From Romanomermis culicivorax (taxonomy: Eukaryota > Nematoda > Enoplea > Mermithida > Mermithidae), in the NCBI GenBank assembly GCA_963922205.1, contig CAWUHX010000014.1, positions 246,001 to 310,000 of the forward strand: a stretch of 64,000 nucleotides of DNA, read 5' to 3'. Below, piece after piece: positions 12,180 through 24,442 of this stretch. A program made the translations under genes and the position numbers. Each line of letters opens with the position of its first letter. Position 1 is the first letter of the stretch. The notes under the pieces are model-generated. The model searched no databases. It worked only from the letters and a program-made list of their open reading frames with translations, and had not been told where the DNA came from.

Positions 12180-12560
12180 GCCAACGTTATTTGGAGGTGC
12201 TAGAATGTTTTTTGCCATATATTTGAATAGATCTCGGTGAGATCTATCGACTGATGCAGTAGATTAACAAAAAAAAGTAATTTTGGTCTTAGTTTTTTCC
12301 ACCACAGATTTCTGTTGTCTTGACATTGATTATTTTCTGATCGAAAAACAACTTTGTGGGACTTCAACTTGAAAAAATACTAAAACATCCGTCAAAAAAA
12401 GGACAAGAAACGGAGCGTATTTTGCTGTGTCGTAGAATAAATACCAAGCATATTTGTAGATAGCCTGTTTTGCCAGAAAGACACGTTTCCAGACGTCAAA
12501 TCCGTAAATAAGACATGCCAGATAAGCTTATTTTTTTCCAATTTTGAATATTAAGGAAAG
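12180..12560 (+). repeat. Dispersed repeat R2, paralogue of 5590-5990
   Basis: Contains GAATAGATCTCGGTGAGATC, TTCTGTTGTCTTGACATTGA, ACAAGAAACGGAGC and AGACATGCCAGATAAGCTTA, each with a counterpart in the same order at 5660-5970. A third, shorter relative lies at 13,030-13,145 (GTCGTAGAATAAATGCCA, GCCAGATAAGCATA). Confidence 0.8.
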
Positions 12561-12895
12561 AAGAAAATTGTTTTTCGAAGCATTAACCAACAAAAAAATC
12601 CACATTTTCAGCAGAAAACGAGAAAAAACGATGAAACTCAAACTTTCTCAAGAAACTTGAATTTTTTGGTCGAAAAGTTCACACTTTTATGTCGAAGATG
12701 AAAAATTCATTTTTTATTTGAAAATTATCAATTTTCTTCGAAAAACTCCAAATTTACAGGGAAAAAGCTATAGAACTTATCACTTCTCCATAAATTTGCA
12801 TTTTCTTGATTTTTTTTAATTTTAATTTTCTCTACTTGAACTCTCTGTGATCTAGACACTAATTATTTTCGAATCAAAAAACTACTTTTTGAAAT

Positions 12896-13260
12896 TAGAA
12901 CTTGAACTCTTACCCCCAGAAACAAATGAACCGATAAGGCACAATAGAATGGCTACGAAAAGTTTCATGGCAGAAAAATGCCGAAAAATGTGACTTTGAA
13001 AACACTACTCGAAAAGGACCGAAAATGAACTAAATTCTGCTGTGTCGTAGAATAAATGCCATGTATTTGGAGATAACATCTTTTTATAAAAGGTCACGTG
13101 TTCTGTGGTCAAATCTCGAGATAAGATACGCCAGATAAGCATATTTTTCCCATTGTTTATCCTGAAGGAGCAAAAAACTGCCTTAGTCGAGGAAAAACGG
13201 CACATTTCTACATGAACGAAGTATTTTTTTCTAGAGAAAAAACTGATACAACTCGTAATT
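12896..13260 (+). repeat. Dispersed repeat R1, copy 3, with downstream R2-like text
   Basis: R1 block (GAACTTGAACTCTTACCCCC at the start) followed by R2-like sequence. This is pre-insertion sequence for the LINE: it ends at the left target-site duplication, and the same AT-rich style resumes at 18,602. Confidence 0.8.
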
Positions 13261-13268
13261 TCTCGAGA

Positions 13269-13284
13269 AACCTCTATTTTTTTT
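13269..13284. repeat. LINE target-site duplication, left copy
   Basis: AACCTCTATTTTTTTT, identical to 18,586-18,601. It borders the A-rich (minus-strand) tail of the LINE. Confidence 0.85.
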
Positions 13285-13456
13285 ATTTATTTATTTTTTT
13301 TTTATTTTTTTTTATTTTTATTTTTATTACGTAACAAAAAAACGCACAAAACAGAACATATCGAGTGTAAAAAATATTAACGGAGACAAAAGAGTGACGA
13401 ATGTTGAATATTATGACGTTGCTGCAGGTACATGGCTCAGTTTTTGCCATGCACCA

Positions 13457-16400
13457 TTATTTATCGATGTAGAGAGATATCATATCACATACGTTGGGGT
13501 CATCTAAGGTTTTCTTAAAGATTCTTAGTTCAGAGTTTAGAATATTGAGAAAAGCTTTAAAACTTGGGACTTTTTCACTTCTTCTTGTTTTGTATACATA
13601 GAATTTTGCTAGCAGTAGTATTACGTATATTGTAGTTTGTTTTGTTACATTTCCTTCAAATTTTGTTCCTAATATGATATCGTAGTCTTTGAGTTGACCC
13701 CCACTGTTTAACTTCCCAATCATTCTTTCTTTTATTTCTATCCAGAAGAGATAAACTGCTTGACATTCACATAATATATGTAAAATGTTCTCTTCCTCAG
13801 TTTTGCAGTAGTTGCACAACTCCGATTCTCCGATTTTATATTTTTTAACAGTGAGTTAGTGATCAGAATGTTATGTAAAATTCGGAATTGAAACTGTTTG
13901 TATTTGTTCCCAATTTTAGTGTTTTGTAATACTTTCCATGCTGTATCAATGCATGATTCTTCCAAAAATGAAAATTTGTTTCTCCATGCCAGTTCCCCCT
14001 TTGGCACAGCTAACTTAGCATTTCTCATGTATTTCTTTACATTTTTAACTTCATTAATGTCCAGTGTTTGTGGGAAGAATTCAAATTCTTCTTTTTTGAT
14101 ATTGTAATTTTTTACTAGTGTTTTCCATTGTTTGGGGATTGAATGTATTATTTTGACATAGTCAAACCAGTCAATTCTGCAGCCCTCTTCTTTTAATGTT
14201 TCATGGTGTTTTATCTTCCAGTCCGTGTCAAACCATGCAAATAGATAATTAAAATCAGAATTTTGTAGTGTTAAGAAAAACAATGATTTCTTATCACTGA
14301 TGATATATTTATTATTGTTAATTTGTTGAGAGACTACTTCCATAGGGGTTATGATTTCATAAATATTATTTGTTGGGATGTTTTTCACTGTCTCTAAAAC
14401 TTGTTCATAAAAATTTGATACTTTAAGGTTTAAAAATTTGACAGAAAAGTTTGAATGGATCAAATTTTTTAACCCGCCTATTTTATTTAGTTCATGGGTT
14501 CCTATGGCACTCCATTTTCCTTGTGAGTTCAGAAGTCGAGCTAGCCATTTTGCCTTAAACGAAGTTACCATTATGTTAATATCTGGCATTTTGATTCCCC
14601 CATTGAGGTAATCCTGGATCATAACATCAGCCTTGATTTTTGGTTTTGCATTTTTCCATATAAAATTCATTTGAATTGTTTTTATTGTTTTGATAGTTTC
14701 TGAGTCAATAGGTAGGTTGATCATACTGTAGTTTAGCTTTGAAATTATTAAATAATTCCAGATCACAACTTTCCCATAAAAGGTTAAACCTCTGTTCATC
14801 CATGTATCACACTCTTTTTTGCTTTTTTTTATTTTTTCACCAAAATTCTTTTGATACATGATCTGCTTATCATATGAAAAATATATTCCCAATATATTTA
14901 TTGTATTTATAACTTGACAATTTCCTAATTTTTCTTTCCTGTTTTTGTTTTCCCCAAGTCCAAGAATCTGTGTTTTTTCAGGTTTATTCTGCGTCCTGAT
15001 GCACCCGAGAAGTTTTCTATACATTTAAGAGCTTTTTCAAGATCAGCCTCATTTTCTATGAGAAGAACTGTGTCATCTGCATACATTGAGACCTTGTTTA
15101 TCTGATTATACGTTTGCAGACCTATGTATTCTTTTGACTCTCTCAGGTTTATTGCCATACATTCTATGGCACAAATAAACAAATATGGTGATATGGGACA
15201 ACCCTGTCTCACTCCTCTTTGAAGTTCGAATCTTTTTGTGGAATAGCCCATGTTTGTGACAACTGCTTCTGCTTTATTGTATAGTGTTTGGATCCATGCG
15301 CAGAATTTATCTCCTATATTGAACGTTTTTAAAGCCGTGATCATGAAATTTCTGTCCAAAGAGTCGAACGCTTTTTCTATGTCTAAGGATACTAAGTAAC
15401 CTGAACCATTTGTTGATTCATAGTGTTCTATTATATCTAATAGATACCGTATGTTTTCACCTATATATCGATCTGGAACGAACCCTTTTTGATCTTCATT
15501 AATTATGTGCTTAATCAGTGATTTTAGACGAGTAGCAAGTGTTTTTGCTAGTATTTTATAGTCTACATTTATCAAGGATATGGGTCTCCAGTTTGCTAGA
15601 TCCAAAGTATCTTTATCTGGTTTGGGGATCAGTGTTATGATACTTCTTCTTTGGGAATCGGACATGATGCCCTTATCTAGATTGTAGTTTAGACAGTTTA
15701 CTAGAGGTATTTGCACTATGCCCCAAAAACTTTTGTAAAATTCTACCGTAAGTCCATCATCTCCTGGCGACTTTCCATTTTTCATTGTTCTTAAAGTATT
15801 CAAATATTCTGTCCCCAAGATATCCTTTTCCAAGTTTTCTTTTTGTTTTTCCGAAATTTTTGGATGGTCCGAAATATTCTCATTAAGATACTTTTCTTGT
15901 TCAGGACTACTGTAAGTTGTTTTATTTTTGGCGTATAATTTTGCATAAAATTTATAAAGATTTTCGGATATTTCTTTTGGGTTTTCAATTATATTGCCAT
16001 GATGGTTGCGTAGAGCATTTATGCTTTTCTTGTTATAGTTTTTTTTCTCCATATTCAGAAAATATTTTGTTGGTTTTTCACCCATTAGATTCCACCTGAT
16101 TTTGGTTTTTTCTAAGGAGAAGATTGCCTTTTTTTCCATTATCAAATTTAGTTCTATTCTCAATTGTTTGTACCTCGGGTCATCTCTATCAACCTCTTTT
16201 TTGTCTATTTTTTCTTCTATATCTTGGAATTCTTTCCTGAGGACGGATTCATGATTTCTACGTTCTTTTGCTATTTGTTTACAGTATATTATAGTTTCGG
16301 CTCTTATTCTATATTTTATGAACTCCCATGTCTTTGCTGCGTCCAAGCAGTGTCTTGCAGTTTCCTGTGTAGCTTCTTCTACAGTCTCTTTCAGTAATTT

Positions 16401-17339
16401 TTGGTAGGTTCCATCTTCAACCAGTGAGTTATTGAAATGCCAGAAACCTGGTCCTCTTTTTTTAAAATTTTGACCTGTCAGTTTAAGATATATTCCATTA
16501 TGGTCTGTAGGTGAGCCACTTATCATGTCACAATTGCTGATTTCATTTATCAATTCCTCCGATGCAAAAAAGTAATCTAGTCTACAGCCGACAGTTGATT
16601 TTTGTTGATACCAGGTGTATCTTTTCTTTGATGGATTTTTACATCTAAAGGTGTCGACTAGGTCATAGCTTGAAATGTGATTCAGGAAGTTTTCTGTTGA
16701 TCTGGTTTTACTGTTTGAGTTGCCACCTGTTTTATCCAGTTTAGGGTTTGAGGTTACATTGAAATCTCCTCCTATTATAGTGGGTAAATTATTCACATTG
16801 AATTTTCCCAGTTTTTCAAAGATTTCGTTCCAAAAAGTCAGCTGATCTTTTTCATTAACTGGTGCATAGACGTTCATGATAATTAATGATGAGTCATCAA
16901 GTTTCAACTCTAGTAGAATGTATCTGCCTTTTTTGTCGAGACAGCTTTTTGTAATAGTGTGTGAGAAAGTATTATTAAACAGAATCGCGACTCCCTTGCT
17001 GTTTGTTTCTCCATGCGAGAACAAAATTTTGTTTGAGCCACAGCCCCATTCTAATTTTAACCTATTTTCTATAGATTTAGCTGTATGTGTCTCTTGAAGA
17101 AAAATTACGTCATAGTTTTTGCAGTGTGCAAAAATAGTTTTCCGTTTTGTCTCCAAATTAATTGTTTTAACATTTAAAGAAAAAAAAATTAAGATTATAA
17201 GACATAAAAAACAAGTATACACTAGGGTCACACTTTCATTTCCATTGTTAACATAATACATTGATTTTTGTGCGTCAACTTTTTTTTTTCGAAAAATTTT
17301 GCTATTTTTGAAATTGAAATATTTTGCTATTTTTGACAA
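13457..17339 (-). pseudogene. LINE ORF2: endonuclease-reverse transcriptase, two frameshifts
   Basis: The first segment (17,339-14,925) carries an APE-type endonuclease: SLNVKTIN near residue 54, FLQETH near 80, GGDFNV, and TDHNG. It then carries the reverse transcriptase: NWRPISLINVDYKILA, SLDIEKAFDSL, GVRQGCPISPYLF and the catalytic YADD. Shortly after YADD, around 14,975, the frame shifts and continues to 13,738. Around 13,825 it shifts again to a C-terminal segment with CNYC...H...CEC, the Cys/His motif typical of L1-like ORF2 ends. The first ~50 residues before the endonuclease are not recognisable and the true start is uncertain. Total length (~1270 codons) is normal for the family. The frameshifts are inferred from conserved protein sequence continuing in another frame. 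Confidence 0.93.
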
Positions 17340-17707
17340 ATCAGAATTTTTGATTGTAACTTTTTATATTTTGAAATGAGTACTCTGCACACGTTGTGGG
17401 CAGAGTCAAGAAAAAACAGCCTTTCGGCACGAGTATAAATCACGAGTTTAAGTATCCCCAAAGGGACCCTCAGTCACCTAGAAGCCCGGGTGAAAGAGTA
17501 ACAGTGCATAAGCTTCATATTAATAAAATTAATATCATACTATCTAGATACCAGAAAAAATACTTTTCCACAAAGAACACGTCAATAACAAATATGACGG
17601 AAGAAAAAAAACAATCACTAAATTAATAATTACCTATGTTAGTATACAAACATTTATCAAACATTAAGTAAACATATATAAAAAACACATTAAAATTAAG
17701 TTTTGGC

Positions 17708-18253
17708 TTATTTTCGTTGATTTTGTTGTTTTTTCCTTTTTTCTTCCCTTTGCTGTTTCGTTAAGTCATCAGCCCAAATCACTCGAGGCTTCCTGTCTTT
17801 GTTGAAGAGCCCAAGGTTCCTGATGAAGCCAGCTGCAGTGGCTTTGTGCTCAAACAATGAGAAAATCGTTTTCATCTGTCTTGGTGAACTTTGACCTTTG
17901 GGGGAAAAGACGCCAATCCATTCAAAACCGAAATTTTTGACAGTGTCCTCCAGAATTTTCATAATTTGTATGAAAAACTTACGGAGTTGCTCTTTTTTAT
18001 CAACTTGTTTTGTTTTGACGTCCATGGGGAACAAATCGAACGGAAAGTTGTAGAACCAGACGATCTTTTTGCGGCCTAATCTTTCTAGTTGCTCGATTCG
18101 ATTTTCGGCTTCGTCCATTCATTCCAGCATGTTACTTGTTGAATTTTCCAATAGTTCGTTGTTTTGGATAGATGGGTGTTGGTTATGCTCGGTTTTTCGG
18201 GATTTATTAGACGAATCCCCACATTCGTCGTTATTTTTTCGCTTGTTGGCCAT
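17708..18253 (-). pseudogene. LINE ORF1 (RNA-binding chaperone-like), one internal stop
   Basis: Reads from ATG at 18,253 to a stop at 17,708 with one in-frame TGA (18,121-18,119), directly followed by ATGGACGAAGCC, which may act as a restart. The part after the TGA starts with a short heptad-like segment (MDEAENRIEQLERLGRKK), has a central region with hydrophobic strands (IVWFYNFPF, FEWIGVF) and ends in a Lys/Arg/Gln-rich tail. This layout (coiled coil, RRM-like centre, basic tail) matches ORF1 proteins of L1/Tx1 elements, which bind the element RNA. Assignment rests on layout and position upstream of ORF2. The missing upstream coiled coil could reflect decay. Confidence 0.75.
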
Positions 18254-18585
18254 AATGTCGTAAAACGAAATAAAATAGATCGATTTGCTAATTTTCCAGG
18301 TAGCAAAAAATATGATTGCTAATATTGTTTGTAAGAAATGTGGAAAAAATAACGTTTGCCGCCAATAATATCAGTATTATCGAAAATGTCTAGTATCGAA
18401 TGGTTTGCCACACAAAAAATAACTGACGCCAATGTGCACAATGCAAATTTTTTATAGAATATTGTAGTGACCCTACATGTATACAAACGACTAGGCACAA
18501 ACAACAGTGAGCATAGGCAGCATACGAAAAAAGTACAGAGAAATCTAAAAACAACCACTCACCAGCCTTGCAAAAGAACAACTCC

Positions 18586-18601
18586 AACCTCTATTTTTTT
18601 T
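18586..18601. repeat. LINE target-site duplication, right copy
   Basis: AACCTCTATTTTTTTT, identical to 13,269-13,284. It marks the 5' end of the LINE. Confidence 0.85.
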
Positions 18602-19056
18602 GTTTATAATTTTGAACCTTTCTCTCAAAAATATTGAAATTTTGGAAGAACAAATCTATGAAATTCATAATTGTTCGATTGAATTTACATTTTTCTGCTC
18701 GGAAACTTCACATTTAAAAAAATCTGCTCAAAAAAGTGAACTGAAAAAGTCGATATTTTGCCAAAAAAATATTGCTCGAAAATTTTTTCTTTGAATAAAT
18801 TGAATATTCTTGGAGAAAAAACTGAAAAGAAGTCGAAATTTTTCAACATTATTTGGCATGTTTCCTCGGAAAATTCGATAGTTTGCGCAAAAGAAACTGA
18901 TTTTTTTGCAGCAGATTTTAGAAGATTTAAAAAAAATTTGAAAATTCACAAAAAATTGCTTTTAAAAAACAATAAAATATAAAGTTAGAGAAATTTGCAC
19001 TTTTTTGATGCAGACATTCACATTTTTCTTCAAAGAAATTAGATTTTTCCGAGAAA
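18602..19056. other. AT-rich gene-free sequence
   Basis: Continuation of the TTTTCGAAAA-style AT-rich island interrupted by the LINE. Short Lys/Asn/Phe frames only. Confidence 0.5.
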
Positions 19057-19059
19057 AAT

Positions 19060-19512
<453 letters not shown>

Positions 19513-20118
19513 ATGATACGAAATAAAAGGAAAGGACTGTTTTGTCTTTAAATAAAATATGATTGTTAATTGAAAAATGACAAAAAATAAAAAAATGAAG
19601 ACAATGACGTGGATATTGTGAAAAAACAAAACAATTATTTTATTTGCATCCTATGTTAGAATATAAGAAAGTTTCGAAATTGATCATTTTGCCTGGTAAA
19701 AAATTGAATATTCAACTCAAGTGTCAAGTTTCATAAGTTCGAGTTATGGTTGGGAGTTAGGGCTCATGAAGCAACAAATTTCTTGTAGCTCATTTTCTGA
19801 TTTGCAGAGGTGCAACAATCAGTCTGGTAGAAGAGACGGCAATCTAAAAGTGGAACGGAGAAATACAAATGGAATAAGGGTTAAGATATCTGTAGATCAT
19901 GACGGATGTGGACGGGGTCTTTGCTGGGCAATCATGATAAGATGTATGTACCAAAATTGTACCTGATGATTTGCATAAGTATATTATAAAATAAAATACA
20001 TTAATAAAAATATTATAATAATGGGGAAATAATGTACGCACAGAAATAACGTATCGGTTCACGGGTGGTGCTTTGACTCCGATTCTGACTTGATCATGAT
20101 CAGGTCGTCTATAGATTC

Positions 20119-21216
20119 GCGTGTCCGTAATACAGCGAAACTCAAAATAGTGAAACTCAAAACAGCGATTCTCATTACAACGAAATCTCAATACAGCGAT
20201 TCTCATTACAGCGAAATCTCAATACAGCGATTCTCATTACAGCGAAATCTCAATACAGCGATTCTCAATACAGCGAAATCTCAATACGGTGATTCTCAAA
20301 AGAGCGAATCTCAATACAGCGAATACTAAAAATCCTTTTCTGATCAATATGCAAAATAGGTAAATTAAAATCGTTTTTGCTCATTGAGATAGTCTATTTT
20401 TAGTTGCATTCGGGTATCTAAATTTTACATGCTTTTGTGCGGTAGGTATGCACGAACGGACCATTCCAAAATCACAAAAAAATTTCTGTGAGAAAAACCG
20501 TTTTGCAAAACGCTTGAAAGAAAACAAAATTACAAATTATCATTAGGATTCTCGATTAAAGTTGTTTTGTATGCAGCTTAATTGCATTGCAAAAAAATTA
20601 AATTGATGAAATAAATAAAATAAAATGGAATGAACAAATAAGATGAAATCAAACATAATTAAGCAGTAAAGGCAGAACAAAGGCATTAGAAGTAAAATAA
20701 TGTAGTAAAAAGTAGGTAAAAAATAGAACAAAAATACACAACCTGAAAAATGTATACAAAACGTAGCACAAAATAAGAATATTCAAAGGAATAAATCGAT
20801 AAAGGAAAAAAACAAGAAACATGGATGTGGATATGTTAATAATAAACAAACCAGAATAAAAGGCTGTAATTTCGTGAAAACATGTGCTCTAAAGCCATGT
20901 CAGAGATCTGGCGATGGTGCCAAAATGTGTGAAAACCAGCATCCACCAGATCAAAAGGGAGGACCAAATGGACCGTGTGCCAAAACGTTTACCCCACCCA
21001 ATCTCAATTTTTTCATTCTAAAGATAACTGTTTTGAAAATTCGTTATTTTGAGAATCTGTTCTGATAGTTCGCTGTTTTGAGAATCGCTGTATTGAGACT
21101 TTGCTGAATGTAGAATCGCTGTTATGAGACTTCGCTGTTTTGAGACTTCGCTGTGTTGAGAATCGCTGTATTGAGCCTCGCTGTTTTGAGAATCGCTGTT
21201 GTGTGTTTCGACAGTG
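20119..21216. mobile_element. Foldback element FB1 with tandem 15-16-bp subterminal repeats
   Basis: Left arm 20,119-20,325 is a tandem array of ~15-bp units (ATACAGCGATTCTCA and variants). Right arm 21,027-21,216 is the same array in reverse complement (TGAGAATCGCTGTTT). The outer ends are related (GCGTGTCC... and, in reverse complement, CGAAACACAC). The ~700 bp centre is AT-rich with no transposase frame. A second locus at 38,982-39,297 has the same organisation and unit. The structure suggests a non-autonomous foldback DNA transposon; the superfamily is not known. Confidence 0.75.
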
Positions 21217-22560
21217 TAAACTTGTTAGTTGTACAGAGTGATTCACAATATAGCATCGTTTGCAGTTCGAAGCTTCCAGAAGGTTCACAATGTCGAAGAT
21301 TACACAGACTGAAAAGTTGTCATAAACTCATTCTTGAATTTGGTCTGGTCTCGAATGGTTGTGTCTAATCTTCTAATATGCATTATTTTGTTGTTGTCCT
21401 TGCGTCGTATTGAACATTGTCAGATGGGATGATTTGCTCGGTAAGTTTTTTATAATAAAATATAAAAACCCTTTCGCCTCTTCTGAGTAGAGTCAAGTTG
21501 ATCAGGGCATGAAATAGTGTAAAGCCCTATTTAGAAGTGAAGAATTCTAAGTTTTTTGTCAGCCACAGTCGGTGACTCTATGGAATGAATAGGTAATTTG
21601 CAGAAAGCTCAATTCAGAAGTGAAAAAATCATTGGATTTTTGTCGTCAACAATCGGCGACAGTCGTTGACAGTCGGCGATTGCACTTCTGACTTGGGCTT
21701 GAAGGTTACAATCCCTATATTGGTAGAAAAGTGCAGTCTAGGCTTCGGCAGTCGAAATTGGTGAACAATCAAGGGAGGAACCTTGGACCTGAGACTTCAT
21801 GATCTCTACCCAGTTTGTCAGTTTCCTAAAGAACCAGAACGTCGTCATAGACACTTAAGACAATGTCCCCGATCCGTTTTTGCATCTTTGCTACCAAAAG
21901 ACACTCCGCGTTTCACATAAAGACAACTCTTCCGCCTCGACAACTTGAGAAACACCCATACATGCACGTAGGGAGCGGATAGGGGGGTAAATCCCCATAC
22001 CTGATGCCCTGGCCACCCCCTCCTCCCCTGGCCAAAAAAGTCGTCAAACACCCCCCTGAAATTTTTTCAAGACAGGTTTTTTGATGATTTTTGTGCATAT
22101 TTTGTATGAAAAACAGGCTTTCAGAACTTTTTTTCGTTTTTTTTGCTCACCCACCCCCCTACCCATGGAAAAAAGTCCCTGGACCCTCCCCCCGGGAAAA
22201 TTCTTGCTGTGCATGTCTGGAAACATCTATACTGCAAGGGTCTATTGTGCAATAGAGCCCTGGTTGCAGGAACTGAAAATCATATGGCAAAGTGAAAAAT
22301 CACATTTCAAGAAAAGTTTTTTGCAATCACACATTTGCATCATGCACAATTCTGACTTTGTTGAGCTCTTGAATTTCAGGAAAATTCAGGAGTATGTATT
22401 TCATGGAATATTGAAAATCAACATTTCTACTCATGGAAACTGTTCTATTTCGCAAAATTATCTATTCATCGCTTGTTTTAACATATAAGCTTTCCCTGTA
22501 GCTCATTCATGTTAATTTTAGCATAGATATGGCTCTCGGATATGAAAGATTATTGCAACA
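21217..22560. other. Gene-poor sequence with a GC-richer patch
   Basis: No supported exon. 21,560-21,700 has short repeats of GTC(G/A)GCGAC-like text. 21,960-22,215 is a C-rich patch (CCACCCCCTCCTCCCC, CACCCCCCTG) with a base composition unlike its flanks, similar in style to 7770-8030 read on the other strand. Confidence 0.45.
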
Positions 22561-22639
22561 TTATTTGCAATTCCACAGGTACAATAACATATAAATGTTC
22601 AGACATTAACCCTGGAAGTGTTGCCAGTAAGATTCCTTG

Positions 22640-23110
22640 CTGAGATTCCTTTTGTTTTTCATGATTCGTGGTTTATAACTATTGTAGCCTAGATTCATGA
22701 CCTTTCATCTTATTTTCCGCAAGTTTATCCATCATGATTTTCATATATAGTCAACGGGAGTTTTGAAGAAGGCGTTTTCCATAATAGACTATAGATTTGC
22801 TGATTCCTCAGGGATTTCAAATTCATTAACAGATAGTACGCATATGATTCAATTGAGCGGCTCACATTGACTCCATATGGTTTTCCTGACTAGCTTTGTG
22901 ATAATTTTCAATTAGATGACTGCTCTGCTGAATCATTCAATCGAATAAATAGCACTGATCCAGAAAATCAATCTCATATTCGTTGCTATATATAAATGAA
23001 TTGATCCTATCTTATAATATGCATTATTTTTCCCGTCTTCATTGAGTTTGTGATTATAAAATCATATTTTGTTGAAAATACTGGAAATTGTTGTTGCAGG
23101 CTTTGGGATG
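22640..23110 (+). repeat. Diverged dispersed repeat R3, copy 1
   Basis: Shares an ordered set of words with 29,530-29,960: GATTCATGACCTTTC, CATATGATT/CATATGGTTTAATTGA, TTTTC.AATTA and AATCATT near the centre, then CGAAT(A/T)AAT. Heavily diverged; no coding potential seen. Confidence 0.55.
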
Positions 23111-23299
23111 TCCATCCTGCGGCTTGTTCTTTACACCCAACTATCACTAAAATTCTCTGAATCATCCAGGTGGCTCGATTAGTGGAGTTGGTAGCACTTC
23201 CACCTTGTATGCAGAAGTCGATTGTTCCAAACCTTCACCAGGCATGACTTCTCTCATGCATCAACCAGATAAACTTAGGCATACTACTATGCATTTTAT

Positions 23300-23720
23300 T
23301 TCGAGGAAAGTGCCATAAGAACCTCCATAAATCACTAGCCATAGGTCTAGCCTTATGGTGATCCGTCTCAAGATTTGCCAATCATATGGGTAACGATATG
23401 ATTGACACAGGGTTTTTGTTCAGCAAAAAGCTAAAAAATTCAATTTTTAACGAAAAATAATCATTTTTGAACGAAAATGGTCAGAAATTTCAATTTTGTC
23501 AGTACTGTTAAACACAAGTTCATTTCTTACAGCTTTTTAAGACATAGTACTATTTTTTGAATTGTTTTTTGCACTTTTTTGTCGAAAAAAAAACTTTGTT
23601 TCTATTCTTCCTCAAATTTTGGCAAATTACTGGCCCTCCAACCCAGGAAAAATTCACTTGACCTTGTCAGGCCTTGTAGCTTCATTACATGTATGCATTG
23701 AAGAGGCAGGGTGCTTCTAC
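23300..23720 (+). repeat. Diverged dispersed repeat R4, copy 1
   Basis: Shares GTGCCATAAG(A/G)AC, TCATTTTTGAAC, TTTTTGGCAA-like text and (T/G)CTTGACC(T/C)T.TC.G with 27,745-28,330, in the same order. No exon recognised. Confidence 0.5.
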
Positions 23721-24294
23721 CTCTAAGGTAGAAGGGAGTAGTGGCGCATCTGGCTGTGCAGCCTGCTCCTAACACTTCATAATTCGAGAAGCATCCGTGT
23801 TGTTTAGTTAGCCTAGTTGGTAACATGTCTGCCAGGCCAGGCCTAACATGCAGGCAGCATTATTTTTATGATGTTTCAGTCCTGTGGAATTGAGAAGATT
23901 GTATCCTTGTACCTCCAGTGTCCCATTACCTCCAACATCCCACAACTACCTCCTGTAAAGCATAGAGTTGTCTTTTGAAATTCATGTTTTTTTATCATTC
24001 TGTAACCTTCAAGTTTCCCTTTCCTCCAAAATGTTAAAATGATCATTTGGCTAATTTTAACAATACCGTAAGTAACCAAAATTGCCTGAAGTTGTGTTTT
24101 CCTTGTTGGTGGTTGCTCAAGAGTACAGAATTAGTTTGGTTTTTAGGGCGGTCGGAGTGGAATGGTGAATGGCGAGGTCAAAAAGGTGCATCTGTGGTCT
24201 CAAATAAAAACGTATTATTCGTGTATATAAATGAGAATAAACCAAATTTCTTGGATTTGATTGAGTTTGAGGTTGTATTATGCATTTCAAGTGC

Positions 24295-24442
24295 TTAGGC
24301 TTAGGCTTAGGCTTAGGCTTAGGCTTAGGCTTAGGCTTAGGCTTAGGCTTAGGGTTAGGCTTAGGCTTAGGCTTAGGCTTAGGCTTAGGCTTAGGCTTAG
24401 GCTTAGGCTTAGGCTTAGGCTTAGGCTTAGGCTTAGGCTTAG
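24295..24442 (+). repeat. Interstitial nematode telomeric repeat (TTAGGC)n
   Basis: About 24 tandem copies of TTAGGC plus a partial TTAG, with a single TTAGGG variant at 24,349-24,354. Both flanks are ordinary sequence, so this is an internal tract, not a chromosome end. TTAGGC is the canonical telomere repeat of nematodes, which supports the organism assignment. The Leu/Arg, Leu/Gly and Lys/Pro frames across it are artefacts. Confidence 0.98.

Larger units (their letters stand above)
13285..18585 (-). mobile_element. Near full-length L1/Tx1-type LINE retrotransposon
   Basis: A ~5.3 kb non-LTR retrotransposon on the minus strand, bounded by perfect 16-bp target-site duplications. Reading 5' to 3' on the minus strand: ~330 bp 5' UTR, ORF1, a ~370-bp gap, ORF2 (AP endonuclease, reverse transcriptase, C-terminal Cys/His motif), a short 3' UTR and a tail of A-runs interrupted by T (13,285-13,328). 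Such elements move by target-primed reverse transcription. The perfect flanking duplication shows a complete insertion rather than a 5'-truncated one. One nonsense codon in ORF1 and two frameshifts in ORF2 mean it cannot now move on its own. Confidence 0.92.

Noticed and set aside
20119-21216. CRISPR array
   Set aside because: Units are contiguous variants without distinct spacers, arranged as inverted arms in an animal genome.
23165-23240. tRNA gene (GATTAGTGGAGTTGGTAGCA resembles an A box)
   Set aside because: The rest does not form the acceptor and T stems; at most a tRNA-derived repeat fragment.
24295-24442. A true chromosome end
   Set aside because: Non-telomeric sequence continues on both sides within the window.
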